The translations under genes were made by a program, and so were the position numbers. Positions 40,171-47,434 of a stretch of 64,000 nucleotides of DNA are shown here, one piece after another. The notes under the pieces are model-generated. The model ran no database searches. It saw only the letters and a program-made list of their open reading frames with translations, and was not told the DNA's origin. This DNA comes from a virus, in the IMG/VR virus record IMGVR_UViG_3300019124_000103, positions 1 to 64,000 of that record; one strand, given 5' to 3'. Each line of letters starts with the position of its first letter. Position 1 is the first letter of the stretch.

Positions 40171-40925
40171 AGACCCTGCTCCTGGACATTGAGACAGCGC
40201 CGAATCTGGTTCACGTCTGGGGGCTGTATCAGCAGAACGTGGGCATCAATCAGATCCAGGCGAGCGGTTACGTTCTGTGCTGGGCCGCGAAGTGGTACGG
40301 GAAGAAGGAGATCCTCTTTGATTCCGTCCACGCTTCCAGTCGCAAGCGGATGCTTAAACGCATCCATGCCTTGATCGATGAAGCTGATGTGATCGTCCAT
40401 TACAACGGGACGAAGTTTGACCTCCCCACCTTGAATAAGGAGTTCATCAAGGAAGGGATGTCGCCTCCAGCGCCGTACAAGCAGGTGGACCTGCTGAAGA
40501 CGGCGCGAGGACAGTTTCGCTTCCCATCCAACAAGCTGGACTACATCGCGCAGGAGTTGGGGCTGGGACAGAAGTTCAAGCACTCAGGGCACGAACTCTG
40601 GACCCGCTGCATGGCGAAAGATCCACAAGCCTGGGCCGAGATGGAGAAGTACAACCGCCAGGACGTGGCCCTTCTTGAGAAGGTCTACGACCGGATGATG
40701 CCGTGGATCAAGTCGCACCCGAATCATGGGGTGTACGACGAGCCCGGCATCCCTGTCTGCCCGAACTGCGGCGGCCACCACTTACAAAAACGTGGTGTCG
40801 CGCGCACGGTTGCAAACATATATGCGAGGTACCAGTGCCAGGGGTGTGGCGGCTGGAGCCGTGAGCCCCTGTCCGAGATGGCCCGAGAGGATCGGGCCTT
40901 GATCCTCCGACGCGACAACGGCTAG
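40167..40925 (+). CDS. DnaQ-like 3'-5' exonuclease with zinc ribbon
   Basis: This 252-residue protein has the DEDDy exonuclease motifs: LLLDIETAPN (ExoI), VHYNGTKFDLPTLN (ExoII) and EKYNRQDVALLEKVY (ExoIII). A C-terminal zinc ribbon (CPNCGGHHL, then YQCQGCGGW) follows. It may degrade host nucleic acid or proofread, but its place in the lysis cassette gives no clue to its substrate. Confidence 0.8.
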   Translation: MKTLLLDIETAPNLVHVWGLYQQNVGINQIQASGYVLCWAAKWYGKKEILFDSVHASSRKRMLKRIHALIDEADVIVHYNGTKFDLPTLNKEFIKEGMSPPAPYKQVDLLKTARGQFRFPSNKLDYIAQELGLGQKFKHSGHELWTRCMAKDPQAWAEMEKYNRQDVALLEKVYDRMMPWIKSHPNHGVYDEPGIPVCPNCGGHHLQKRGVARTVANIYARYQCQGCGGWSREPLSEMAREDRALILRRDNG

Positions 40926-40930
40926 TTATC

Positions 40931-40950
40931 CAACAGATCAAAGGCTGTTG
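40931..40950. repeat. Short inverted repeat after exonuclease gene
   Basis: CAACAG and CTGTTG flank eight bases, and a further GCTGTTG follows at 40970. There is no T run, so this is not a clear terminator. The rest of 40926-41069 holds no gene that I can see. Confidence 0.4.
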
Positions 40951-41069
40951 TATAGCGAAACAGCCTCCAAGCTGTTGCCCCGAATTCGCGGTTCGTGAGT
41001 TCCGAATCAGCCGGCCCCTCGCCGCCAGGGACCGTGCCGTGTCTTTCTGACGGCTTCAGGAGTCCCCCC

Positions 41070-41270
41070 ATGAAAAAGCTGATCGCCGCGCTTGCGGTGT
41101 GCATTGCCGTGCCCGTCATCGCCATAGAGGTGAATCTCACCCCCGAAGAGCAGCAGTTGTGCGACGAACAGGGCGGGTGCGTGTTCGCCACCCGTCAGCA
41201 CATCCTGGCCTTGATCGAGCGGGCATTCACCGAAGGGGTCAAGCGTGGACAAGCCAAGTGCAGCTTGTAA
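41070..41270 (+). CDS. Small exported protein
   Basis: This 66-residue protein has a signal peptide (MKKLIAALAVCIAVPVIAIE) and a short mature part with three Cys residues. AGGAG precedes the ATG. It lies just before the lysis genes and acts in the periplasm if exported; function unknown. Confidence 0.6.
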   Translation: MKKLIAALAVCIAVPVIAIEVNLTPEEQQLCDEQGGCVFATRQHILALIERAFTEGVKRGQAKCSL

Positions 41271-41445
41271 GCCCTACGCCTGGGCCGTCGAGTATTCCAA
41301 AGGACTCGGCGGCCTTTTCTTTGACCGCGCCCGCGCCGACCAGGCTGCGGTGAACCTGCACGGCGTTGTCGTGCCTCTTTATGACCACCCAAAAGAAGAC
41401 TGCCGCTGCCCTTGCCATCGCGGTGGCGATTGCTGCGCCGTTTGA
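41245..41445 (+). CDS. Small phage protein in lysis cassette
   Basis: Function unknown; 66 residues starting at a GTG, with YAWAVEYSKGLGGLFFDRARAD and a Cys-rich end CRCPCHRGGDCC. It overlaps both neighbours, and its second half lies over the endolysin start in another frame. Similar small proteins occur beside phage lysozymes. Confidence 0.55.
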   Translation: MDKPSAACKPYAWAVEYSKGLGGLFFDRARADQAAVNLHGVVVPLYDHPKEDCRCPCHRGGDCCAV

Positions 41446-41839
41446 GGGCCTGAGAAATTGGGCCTATCGAGATCCGGTAGGAATCCCAACGATCTGCTTT
41501 GGCTCAACCAAGGGCGTGAGGATGGGGGACTACAAGACGACGGCCGAGTGCAAAGCCCTGCTCACCCACGAGATGCGGGAGTTTGTCGAGACGGTAGACC
41601 GATGCGCTCCGGGGCTGCCCCCTAACGCCTTGGCCGCTTTCTCGTCGGCGGCTTTCAACGTGGGGCCGGCCCTGACTTGTGGCGACACCACGGCGGCCAG
41701 GCTGTTGAGGCAAGGACACTGGCGGGAGGCCTGTGACCAGCTCCCCAGGTGGAACAAGGCCAGGGTGGCAGGTCAGTTGGTGGAGTTGCCAGGGCTTACC
41801 AAGCGGCGGGCGGCCGAGCGGGAGCTGTGCTTGTCATGA
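41381..41839 (+). CDS. SAR endolysin (GH24 lysozyme)
   Basis: This 152-residue muramidase has an N-terminal signal-arrest-release helix (TAAALAIAVAIAAPFEG). Its GH24 catalytic E-8-D-5-T set lies in FEGLRNWAYRD and PVGIPTICFG. It would be secreted as an inactive membrane-tethered form and freed when holin or pinholin depolarises the membrane, then cleave peptidoglycan. Confidence 0.9.
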   Translation: MTTQKKTAAALAIAVAIAAPFEGLRNWAYRDPVGIPTICFGSTKGVRMGDYKTTAECKALLTHEMREFVETVDRCAPGLPPNALAAFSSAAFNVGPALTCGDTTAARLLRQGHWREACDQLPRWNKARVAGQLVELPGLTKRRAAERELCLS

Positions 41840-42198
41840 CGCCATACCTAACCCTAGCCGCTGTCGCCATGGTCGGCGTTCTCACTGGCGGCGCCTACTA
41901 CCAAGGCCGCAAGGACGGCGAAAACAAGATCATCGCCCAGCAGGCGAGGGAAGAACAGATTGCCCTCAAGGCTGCCGATGCCGCCGCCTCCGCCGCCGCA
42001 CAAGCCATCGCCCGTATCAAGGTTCAACACCGCACGATCACTCAAGAGGTGCAGCGTGAAGTTATCCAAGTGCCTGCTTACCGTGAGTGCAAGCATGACC
42101 CTAGCGTCCTGCGCAACATCAATGCCGCCATTGCGGGACAACCCGCGTCAGCACCTGATCGAAGCAAGTTGCCCGGAACTGACGCCCCTGACCGATGA
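41836..42198 (+). CDS. Inner-membrane spanin (Rz)
   Basis: This 120-residue protein has an N-terminal membrane anchor (YLTLAAVAMVGVLTGGAYYQ) and a long periplasmic helix (EEQIALKAADAAASAAAQAI), then REVIQVPAYRECKHD. This is the typical Rz pattern. ATGA overlap with the endolysin. It pairs with the nested outer-membrane spanin. Confidence 0.85.
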   Translation: MTPYLTLAAVAMVGVLTGGAYYQGRKDGENKIIAQQAREEQIALKAADAAASAAAQAIARIKVQHRTITQEVQREVIQVPAYRECKHDPSVLRNINAAIAGQPASAPDRSKLPGTDAPDR

Positions 42199-42292
42199 CA
42201 CGTTCGGCGGGACTACTCTGAAGCTTCTGGAGCTGATCGGGCTGTATCGGGAGTGCCGGGCTGCGGCGCTGGGTAGGGACGCCACACCTTGA
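42056..42292 (+). CDS. Outer-membrane spanin lipoprotein (Rz1)
   Basis: This 78-residue lipoprotein starts at GTG 42056 inside Rz in another frame. Its signal peptide ends with lipobox TLASC, so Cys-19 would be lipidated. AGAGGTG precedes the start. Rz1 bridges to Rz to fuse the membranes at the end of lysis. Its 3' end overlaps the minus-strand gene at 42213 by 80 bases. Confidence 0.85.
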   Translation: MKLSKCLLTVSASMTLASCATSMPPLRDNPRQHLIEASCPELTPLTDDTFGGTTLKLLELIGLYRECRAAALGRDATP

Positions 42293-42731
42293 TCCCGGTA
42301 GCCACGCAGCGCCTGGTGCAGTCCTCCGTGCCCCTGCCGCCCGGGAATGCAATGGCGCCGGTCGCGCCCGCGGCAACCATGCGCTGATTCCGCTCCGGCC
42401 CCGCCTTCGGACCGAGCGCGCGCCAGTCCGCCTCGAACCGCTGCACGTCCACCCCGCGCGCCTTGGCCCATTCGTCGGCCAGCGCGTCAGCACCAGTTGG
42501 GCAGGCGCCGTGAACCAGCAACGTGATCCGCCGCCGGGAGTGCGCGAGATCGAGGGCAGCAAACACCCGCTCCCGGTCCTCGTAGTCCCGGCCGCCGGTG
42601 ACGATCACGACATGCCTGTCGGGGTGGTGCCGCAGCCAGGCGATGTGCGCGGCCAGCATCGACTCGCGCGTGCTGACTGGTGGCCCGGGAGGTGATGGGC
42701 CGATGACTGGGGGATAGGACGGGTTGCCCAC
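42213..42731 (-). CDS. SLOG/DUF2493-type nucleotide-binding protein
   Basis: The core VVIVTGGRDYEDRERVFAAL, then LLVHGACPTGADALADEWA, is the DUF2493 (SLOG-like Rossmann) pattern, ending with AIAFPGGRGTEDCTRRC. SLOG domains bind nucleotides or ADP-ribose derivatives, and some act in defence signalling. The start is uncertain: GTG 42731, coupled to the previous stop, is my choice, with ATG 42659 possible. Convergent with Rz1. Confidence 0.75.
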   Translation of the reverse strand: MGNPSYPPVIGPSPPGPPVSTRESMLAAHIAWLRHHPDRHVVIVTGGRDYEDRERVFAALDLAHSRRRITLLVHGACPTGADALADEWAKARGVDVQRFEADWRALGPKAGPERNQRMVAAGATGAIAFPGGRGTEDCTRRCVATGIKVWRPYPAPQPGTPDTARSAPEASE

Positions 42732-42735
42732 CCCA

Positions 42736-42996
42736 TCAGGATATGCCGAACTCGCCCCGGACCGCCCCGCCTCCCTCGGGCAACGACATCTTCGAGGCGA
42801 TCTCCTCCTGGGCGCTGATCTGGTTAGCGGAGCAGCCGTGTCTGCAGGCGGGCATGTCCGTCCGATGCCGTCCCTGCTTATCGATCCCCACCCCACAGGG
42901 GGAGTAGTAGGCGTTGCCGCAGTTGCACACTTGACGCCCGTCCGCGAAGTTCCGTACAAGCTGCTGCCAGGCTGTGAGTGAATTGGGGGTAGTCAT
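42736..42996 (-). CDS. Small cysteine-rich phage protein
   Basis: This 86-residue protein reads WQQLVRNFADGRQVCNCGNA, SPCGVG and CRHGCSANQ, with six Cys in a pattern that may bind zinc. AGGAGGTGAAAAC before ATG 42996 is a strong ribosome-binding site. Function unknown. Confidence 0.65.
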   Translation of the reverse strand: MTTPNSLTAWQQLVRNFADGRQVCNCGNAYYSPCGVGIDKQGRHRTDMPACRHGCSANQISAQEEIASKMSLPEGGGAVRGEFGIS

Positions 42997-43304
42997 GTTT
43001 TCACCTCCTGGGGCATCGTGGCGGGTGGGGCGGCTGAAAGCATGGCGGACCAATACTGGCGGGAATCCGCCCACTCGTCTACTTTAAGTGCGGCAGCCGT
43101 CAGCATCGCCTCTGTGGGCTCCACCGGCACCAGTTTCCACCCCTTCGGTACAGCAGATATGCGGGAGAGGGCGGCCGTGACGTCTTCGAAAAGCTCGGCA
43201 GCCAAGGTCTCGGCGTTGTTGCGGGACATGCTGCCGTCCGCTGCGGCCTGCAGGTAGCCGCCGATCTCGGCCAGCAATTCGCGCAAATCTGTCGTCTGTG
43301 TCAT
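42993..43304 (-). CDS. Modular phage protein with VPKGWKLVPVEPT motif
   Basis: This 103-residue protein has LRELLAEIGGYLQAAADGSM, then VPKGWKLVPVEPTEAMLTAA, the common early-operon motif also found in the P1 protein at 3155-3997. It belongs to the accessory part of a phage leftward operon. Function unknown. Confidence 0.6.
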   Translation of the reverse strand: MTQTTDLRELLAEIGGYLQAAADGSMSRNNAETLAAELFEDVTAALSRISAVPKGWKLVPVEPTEAMLTAAALKVDEWADSRQYWSAMLSAAPPATMPQEVKT

Positions 43305-43639
43305 TCGGTACTCCCTATTGCGGCTGCGGCGCGGACGATGGCGAGGCGGGTGGCGGCGTAGGGGTTATCACCGTGCGCCTCGGTCGAAAAGCCAAGGTGG
43401 CTCTCTGCGTCGGTCAGGTTGTTGTCGATGTGCGGCGTGATCTTCAGCTTCACGGCCAGCCGCAGGGCATCGCCGTCGTCGTTGAGCGGATTCCAGAGCG
43501 AGCTGCCGCCCCGTTCGTTGAAGATCGAGAGGCCGCCGGCCTTGTGTCCCGGGAAGACAACCAGCTTGTCGGCGTCGCCCTCGATCCTGTGCCCCGCAGC
43601 CCGTGCCGCTGCCTCCAGCATCTGTCTTGTGTCAGTCAT
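43301..43639 (-). CDS. Phage protein downstream of integrase
   Basis: Function unknown; 112 residues with FPGHKAGGLSIFNERGGSSL and AVKLKITPHIDNNL. It begins 15 bases after the integrase stop with GGAG upstream, so it is probably co-transcribed with int. It overlaps the next gene by four bases. Confidence 0.6.
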   Translation of the reverse strand: MTDTRQMLEAAARAAGHRIEGDADKLVVFPGHKAGGLSIFNERGGSSLWNPLNDDGDALRLAVKLKITPHIDNNLTDAESHLGFSTEAHGDNPYAATRLAIVRAAAAIGSTE

Positions 43640-43654
43640 TGCAGTGTCTCCAGG

Positions 43655-44659
43655 TTAGCGGTGCAGGTTCTTCGCGCGCAGTTGGGTGTAGCGCATGAGC
43701 TGCTTCGGGTCTTTGTGTCCCGATACCAGCATGATTTCCGGGATGCTGTACTTCCCCGACTCCACCAGCCGGCTGATCGCCTCGTGCCGGAGATCGTAAA
43801 GGCGTAGGTCGGTGATCCCGCAGGCCCGACAAGCCCGGGGGAAGATCGACGACCAGCTATCGCCGTTGACCGGGAAGATGAACGGCGAGGTTTTCGGCTG
43901 GCGGTCGATGATCTCCATGCACCGCCCGAGAAGGGGGACCGTCTGGTTGTTCCCGATCTTCTTCCGGGGGTCTTTGCGGTCGCGGATCAAGATGGTTCGA
44001 TCCTCGCGGTTCAGATCTTCCCACCGTAGGCGCACGATCTCGCTGGGTGGCCGGAATGCGCTATCAAGGATGAAGTCGATGATGTCCGGCGTCAGCGAGC
44101 TGGAGTGCTCGCCCAGCCACGCCCGCAGCTTCGTCAGTTCCTCGGCGGTGGGGCGGCGGTCACGCTCGGCGCTGCGGCTGGTCATCCCCATGTGATTGAG
44201 GATGTCCCGAGCCTCGTCAACCACGCTCGGGTGGACCGGGTACTTCCACAGCGCGCGGGCGATCTTCAGCACCCCCTTCAGGTACGTGAGATCGATGCTC
44301 GCCGTGACGCCTGACACCTGGCGTTCCTCCGTGATGTACGTCACCAGCCGCTCGGGGGTTAGGGTGGTGGCGGCGTCCTTTGCCAGCCACTCGCGCAGCT
44401 TCTTGAGCACGTCCGCCTTGTTTCGGCCGAACGGCTTGAGCTTGCCCACCTCGTCACAGTAGCGGTCGATCAGGGCGCCCACAGTGACCTTGCCGCCGCT
44501 GGCGTTGACGCCGGCCCGTGCAGAGTCGTATTCCGTCTCGATCTTGCGCGCCCACTTCTCCGCGAGAATCTTGGTCGGGAAGGTCTGCGTCTGAGGCGGG
44601 AATCCCTTCCTCCGCACCTGCGCCCGCCACTTCTCCCCAATCCTGATGATCGACGCCAT
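43655..44659 (-). CDS. int: Tyrosine recombinase integrase (P2)
   Basis: This 334-residue integrase of the P2 prophage has Arg I in FRPPSEIVRLRWED, box II YDLRHEAISR (the first His is replaced by Tyr), SGHKD and the nucleophile in LMRYTQLRAKNL. The N-terminus begins MASIIRIGEKWRAQVRRKG, an arm-binding-type domain. It shares no close similarity with the P1 integrase, so the two phages probably use different att sites. ATG 44659 has GGAG upstream. Confidence 0.92.
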   Translation of the reverse strand: MASIIRIGEKWRAQVRRKGFPPQTQTFPTKILAEKWARKIETEYDSARAGVNASGGKVTVGALIDRYCDEVGKLKPFGRNKADVLKKLREWLAKDAATTLTPERLVTYITEERQVSGVTASIDLTYLKGVLKIARALWKYPVHPSVVDEARDILNHMGMTSRSAERDRRPTAEELTKLRAWLGEHSSSLTPDIIDFILDSAFRPPSEIVRLRWEDLNREDRTILIRDRKDPRKKIGNNQTVPLLGRCMEIIDRQPKTSPFIFPVNGDSWSSIFPRACRACGITDLRLYDLRHEAISRLVESGKYSIPEIMLVSGHKDPKQLMRYTQLRAKNLHR

Positions 44660-44664
44660 TTCCG

Positions 44665-44889
44665 TAGCACTCCCCGTAGCAACGCGGCAGTGTACGGACG
44701 TGTTGGCGCGTGCAAAAGACTGGACAAACATGCTACGGAAGTGCTACAGCACCAGAGGCGATGGCTGAGAAATCAAGCACTTACGCCTCATGGCGTCTGT
44801 CGGTGGCACCGATGATGGATTGGACAAAAGTGCTAATGCTCACGCGGCTTTACGCTGCTGCTGTAGCAAAGTAATAGCACCGGCGCGCT
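44665..44889. repeat. Phased TGCTA/TAGCA repeats upstream of int
   Basis: Seven TGCTA or TAGCA pentamers lie in 225 bases. Three pairs are spaced 11 or 12 bases apart (44665/44677, 44731/44742, 44874/44885). TGGACAAA occurs ten bases before a TGCTA at 44721 and again exactly 100 bases later at 44821. Helical phasing suggests sites for the integrase arm domain or for the regulator encoded at 44840. The gap 44660-44839 has no gene. Confidence 0.5.
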
Positions 44890-45088
44890 GCGCGTCGATG
44901 TGGTTCGCCACGTCGTGAACGTGAGCAACCCACTTGCTGCCGAGCTTGAAAACAGGGATGGGGAACTCCTGCGCGTACACCTTGTTCTCGGCGGTGCGTT
45001 CGGTGATGCCCATGATGTCGGCCACGTCCTTGAGGGTCATTACCGGGCGGCCCTCGTTCATCATCAAAAGCGCGAGTACCGTTTTCAT
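44840..45088 (-). CDS. PrtN/excisionase-like helix-turn-helix protein
   Basis: This 82-residue protein reads MKTVLALLMMNEGRPVMTLK, then DVADIMGITERTAENKVYAQ and FPIPVFKLGSKWVAHVHDVA. The pattern resembles pyocin-activator PrtN-type proteins and small excisionase-like winged helices. Its place directly before int suits an excisionase or directionality factor. GGGAGGG lies before ATG 45088. Confidence 0.65.
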   Translation of the reverse strand: MKTVLALLMMNEGRPVMTLKDVADIMGITERTAENKVYAQEFPIPVFKLGSKWVAHVHDVANHIDAQRAGAITLLQQQRKAA

Positions 45089-45089
45089 C

Positions 45090-45362
45090 TCATCCCTCCC
45101 CCCGTTCAAGGTGGGCGTCTATGGCGGCGTCTAGTCCTACGTCGCTGGTGTCGGTCGTGTCGAACGTAGCTAGCAACACCTCCATACGCTCCCAGCGCAG
45201 CCAGCGATACCGCCTTGCATCAGCCTCGGCTTTGCACAGCTTCGCGGCCAAATCCTCTGCGTGCTGCACCGCCCCTCGGAGCAGGTTCCGTTCGGCCTCC
45301 ACCTGGGCCTCGGCTGCTGCCAGCTTCTCCCGTAGGGATGCGATCTCTGTGGTGCTGCTCAT
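45090..45362 (-). CDS. Coiled-coil phage protein
   Basis: This 90-residue protein starts MSSTTEIASLREKLAAAEAQ and ends SDVGLDAAIDAHLERGEG. The beginning and end match the C-terminal part of the P1 gene at 1271-2089. Here it stands alone, with GAGGGATCACCC before its ATG. Function unknown. Confidence 0.65.
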   Translation of the reverse strand: MSSTTEIASLREKLAAAEAQVEAERNLLRGAVQHAEDLAAKLCKAEADARRYRWLRWERMEVLLATFDTTDTSDVGLDAAIDAHLERGEG

Positions 45363-45604
45363 GGGTGATCCCTCGTCTGGTCTGGGCGCGCCACTCCGTG
45401 GCCGGGCTCTGCGGGCTCCGCCCCAAGCCGCTGCGCGTCTTGGCCTTCGGCTCCGATCCCTCGCGCTTCCCGTAGCGGGGACGAAAGCCCATGACGCCGT
45501 AGATAGTCCGTTGCCCGCCTAATTGCTTGGTTTTGCGCGTCGTGCTTCTTGAGGTGATGGCATAGCACGCGCACCAGCATGGCAAGTTCAGCCGTGTCGG
45601 TCAT
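45359..45604 (-). CDS. Small hypothetical phage protein
   Basis: Function unknown; 81 residues starting MTDTAELAMLVRVLCHHLKK, with a helical first half. AAGGAG lies eight bases before ATG 45604. The C-terminal half is Ala/Gly-rich. It overlaps the next start by four bases. Confidence 0.55.
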   Translation of the reverse strand: MTDTAELAMLVRVLCHHLKKHDAQNQAIRRATDYLRRHGLSSPLREARGIGAEGQDAQRLGAEPAEPGHGVARPDQTRDHP

Positions 45605-45824
45605 CTGGCACTCCTTGGGTATTCGGCTCATAAGGCGAGCGAAGCCGTACAACGTCCGCTTGGTCAACCAGCAAAGCCGGCGCGCGGTCAAAGTCAACGT
45701 CGCACCACCGGAGGTCTCGAATGCTTGAATCGACTTGACCGCCGATGAAGGCTGGCCCGTTGACCAGCACTTGCAACACCGCCTTGCCGCCGAGCCCGCG
45801 GCGCACTCTGTATCGGTTCACCAT
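45588..45824 (-). CDS. Small beta-rich phage protein
   Basis: Function unknown; 78 residues, MVNRYRVRRGLGGKAVLQVL onward, with short strands (GPAFIGGQVDSSIRDLRWCD). GGAGG lies five bases before ATG 45824, and the start overlaps the previous stop, so I accept it although a longer upstream frame is open. Confidence 0.55.
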   Translation of the reverse strand: MVNRYRVRRGLGGKAVLQVLVNGPAFIGGQVDSSIRDLRWCDVDFDRAPALLVDQADVVRLRSPYEPNTQGVPDDRHG

Positions 45825-46417
45825 TTCGCCTCCGGGGCGTTGGCTTGCTCGGTTATGCGCGATTGGATGACGGCGGCCGGCGGCGGGTCTGGAAGCTCTC
45901 GCCAGCAGGCAATCGCCCCTTCGGGGACTAGCCCTGCGCAACAGAACCAAGCCACGCCGTTCCACCAGCCGACAAGACGCCCACCGTCCCAGCGGTGGCA
46001 CAGAACCTCGCGCAGGTCTGCCGGCTTCAGCTCGTTGGCCCAGTTCCATACATCTCTCGTCCAGAGCGCGCAGTTCATGCGCAGCACCGATCCTGGCGGA
46101 CAACTGCAACGCTCGCCGCCAATGCACAGCCCTGATGGGTCGTTCTTGCATTGCTCCCGGCATGCCGAATCACCGCACGGGTGTGTGCAGGCCGCGCCAG
46201 CGATAGGAGCGGACGCCGCGTCAGCGGCTGGAGCGGATAGCGCGGTCCCCGAAGGGGAGGCGCCCTGAACCTGTCCGGCTCCCAAAGGCTGGGAGAGGGA
46301 GGTGCGTAGCTGGCGCAGTTCTTCAAGCGCTTCCAGCACATCCGCATGCCCAAGCTCGGCGAGCAGCCTCTGCGTGCGGACGATCCTGCGAAGGCTCCCT
46401 GTCTTGTCGGTGCTCAT
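45818..46417 (-). CDS. Hypothetical protein sharing its head with P1 gene
   Basis: This 199-residue protein begins STDKTGSLRRIVRTQRLLAE, as in the P1 protein at 2733-3158, then differs. The middle has a Cys-rich block (CTHPCGDSACREQCKN, CIGGERCSC) and the end a Trp-rich block (WDGGRLVGWWNGVAWFC). AGGAG precedes the start. It looks like a chimera of an early-operon head and other domains; function unknown. Confidence 0.6.
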   Translation of the reverse strand: MSTDKTGSLRRIVRTQRLLAELGHADVLEALEELRQLRTSLSQPLGAGQVQGASPSGTALSAPAADAASAPIAGAACTHPCGDSACREQCKNDPSGLCIGGERCSCPPGSVLRMNCALWTRDVWNWANELKPADLREVLCHRWDGGRLVGWWNGVAWFCCAGLVPEGAIACWRELPDPPPAAVIQSRITEQANAPEAKW

Positions 46418-46635
46418 TTGGGGGCTCCTGCGTCTGCGGCCCGCTCGGCTTCGAGACTTCTTCGTATCTGGTCCCGAAGCGCTTCTCTACACCCGGCCAA
46501 CTTGGCGCGGTTGTCTTGGGCCGCGAACTTCCACCGCCCGCTGTCCACCTGCGTCTCGACCAGTTCCAGCCATAGATCAGCGTCCATTGCTGCCGCTAAA
46601 AGCGTGGTCGGCTTTCCGTCTGCCCACCTGCTCAC
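46414..46635 (-). CDS. Small helical phage protein
   Basis: Function unknown; 73 residues, ADLWLELVETQVDSGRWKFA onward, all helical. The GTG start overlaps the previous stop (GTGA) and AGGGGG lies upstream. No P1 counterpart. Confidence 0.55.
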   Translation of the reverse strand: MSRWADGKPTTLLAAAMDADLWLELVETQVDSGRWKFAAQDNRAKLAGCREALRDQIRRSLEAERAADAGAPK

Positions 46636-47291
46636 ACCCCACCCCCTTGTGCGCCAGAGAGGCGTCGCTCAGTGGCGCGGACTATCCAATAGTCCAGCGA
46701 ATCGCTGGGCATGATTTGCTGGCCCCGCGGACCGCTGGCGCACTGACGGAACAGCACGCGGGCATGCGTCAGCACCTCTTCCACCTGGTCGTCCGTCAAC
46801 GCCTCCTGCCCCTGCGCCGAGGGCGGCTGTGCGGGTGCTGTGGGGGTGACGCAAGAGCAGTTCACGATGTCGCTCGCGCTGCGAATTGCGGTGCCTTCCC
46901 AGAGGCAGCCGACGGCGTGTTTCGCCACTGCCGGCTGCTCTGCCTGCTCGGGCACTGAGGGGGCGGCGTCAATCAGGCGCAGCACCTCGCGCTCGATGCG
47001 GCGGATCGTCTCTTTCGCCCAGCCGAACTCCGAGCGCATGGCGAGCACCTGCTCATCCGTCAGTGCTGCGGGTGCCTGCTTACCCTCCCATTCGCGCCAC
47101 TTTGCGGCGTGCGCCAGGGATTCACGCAGCACGGGGATCGTGTCAACGCCAACAGGCGGTGCTGCGGGTGCCTGCTCGGTGGTGGCGAGGGCGACGCGCG
47201 CTCCACCCATTGCGACATGAGCCCGCTCCAGGTCTTTTGCGTCAAGCGCTGCCAGCAGTTCGCGCAGCGCCTCTCTCGTGGCGTCGGTCAT
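46632..47291 (-). CDS. Modular phage protein, P1 relative at 3155
   Basis: This 219-residue protein starts MTDATREALRELLAALDAKD. It shares the linker APSVPEQAEQPAVAKH and the WEGTAIRSASDIVNCSCVT block with the P1 protein at 3155-3997, with other segments swapped. GGAG precedes ATG 47291. Function unknown. Confidence 0.6.
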   Translation of the reverse strand: MTDATREALRELLAALDAKDLERAHVAMGGARVALATTEQAPAAPPVGVDTIPVLRESLAHAAKWREWEGKQAPAALTDEQVLAMRSEFGWAKETIRRIEREVLRLIDAAPSVPEQAEQPAVAKHAVGCLWEGTAIRSASDIVNCSCVTPTAPAQPPSAQGQEALTDDQVEEVLTHARVLFRQCASGPRGQQIMPSDSLDYWIVRATERRLSGAQGGGV

Positions 47292-47434
47292 GATGTGTGC
47301 TCCTTCGCCGGCCAGCGCAGCGTTGCGACCAGTGGGCGGCCCTGTTTGTCAAACGCGCCGGGGTACAGCTTCGCAAGCGCGGCCAGGTCTGCGCGGGCCT
47401 GGCGCTGGATGCGGAGGATGTCGGCAAGGGTCAC
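47288..47434 (-). CDS. 48-residue phage microprotein
   Basis: Reading from GTG 47434 gives MTLADILRIQRQARADLAAL, then AKLYPGAFDKQGRPLVATLR. AGGAG lies nine bases upstream, in the same leader as the P1 gene at 4209. Four-base overlaps at both ends show it is a real link in the coupled operon. Function unknown. Confidence 0.6.
   Translation of the reverse strand: MTLADILRIQRQARADLAALAKLYPGAFDKQGRPLVATLRWPAKEHTS

Noticed and set aside
40931-40976. Terminator after the exonuclease gene
   Set aside because: CAACAG/CTGTTG repeats form a weak hairpin but no T run follows.
1-43660. att core repeat flanking P1
   Set aside because: The 3' ends of the two integrase genes share no obvious core, and the left border lies outside the window, so no att site can be supported.
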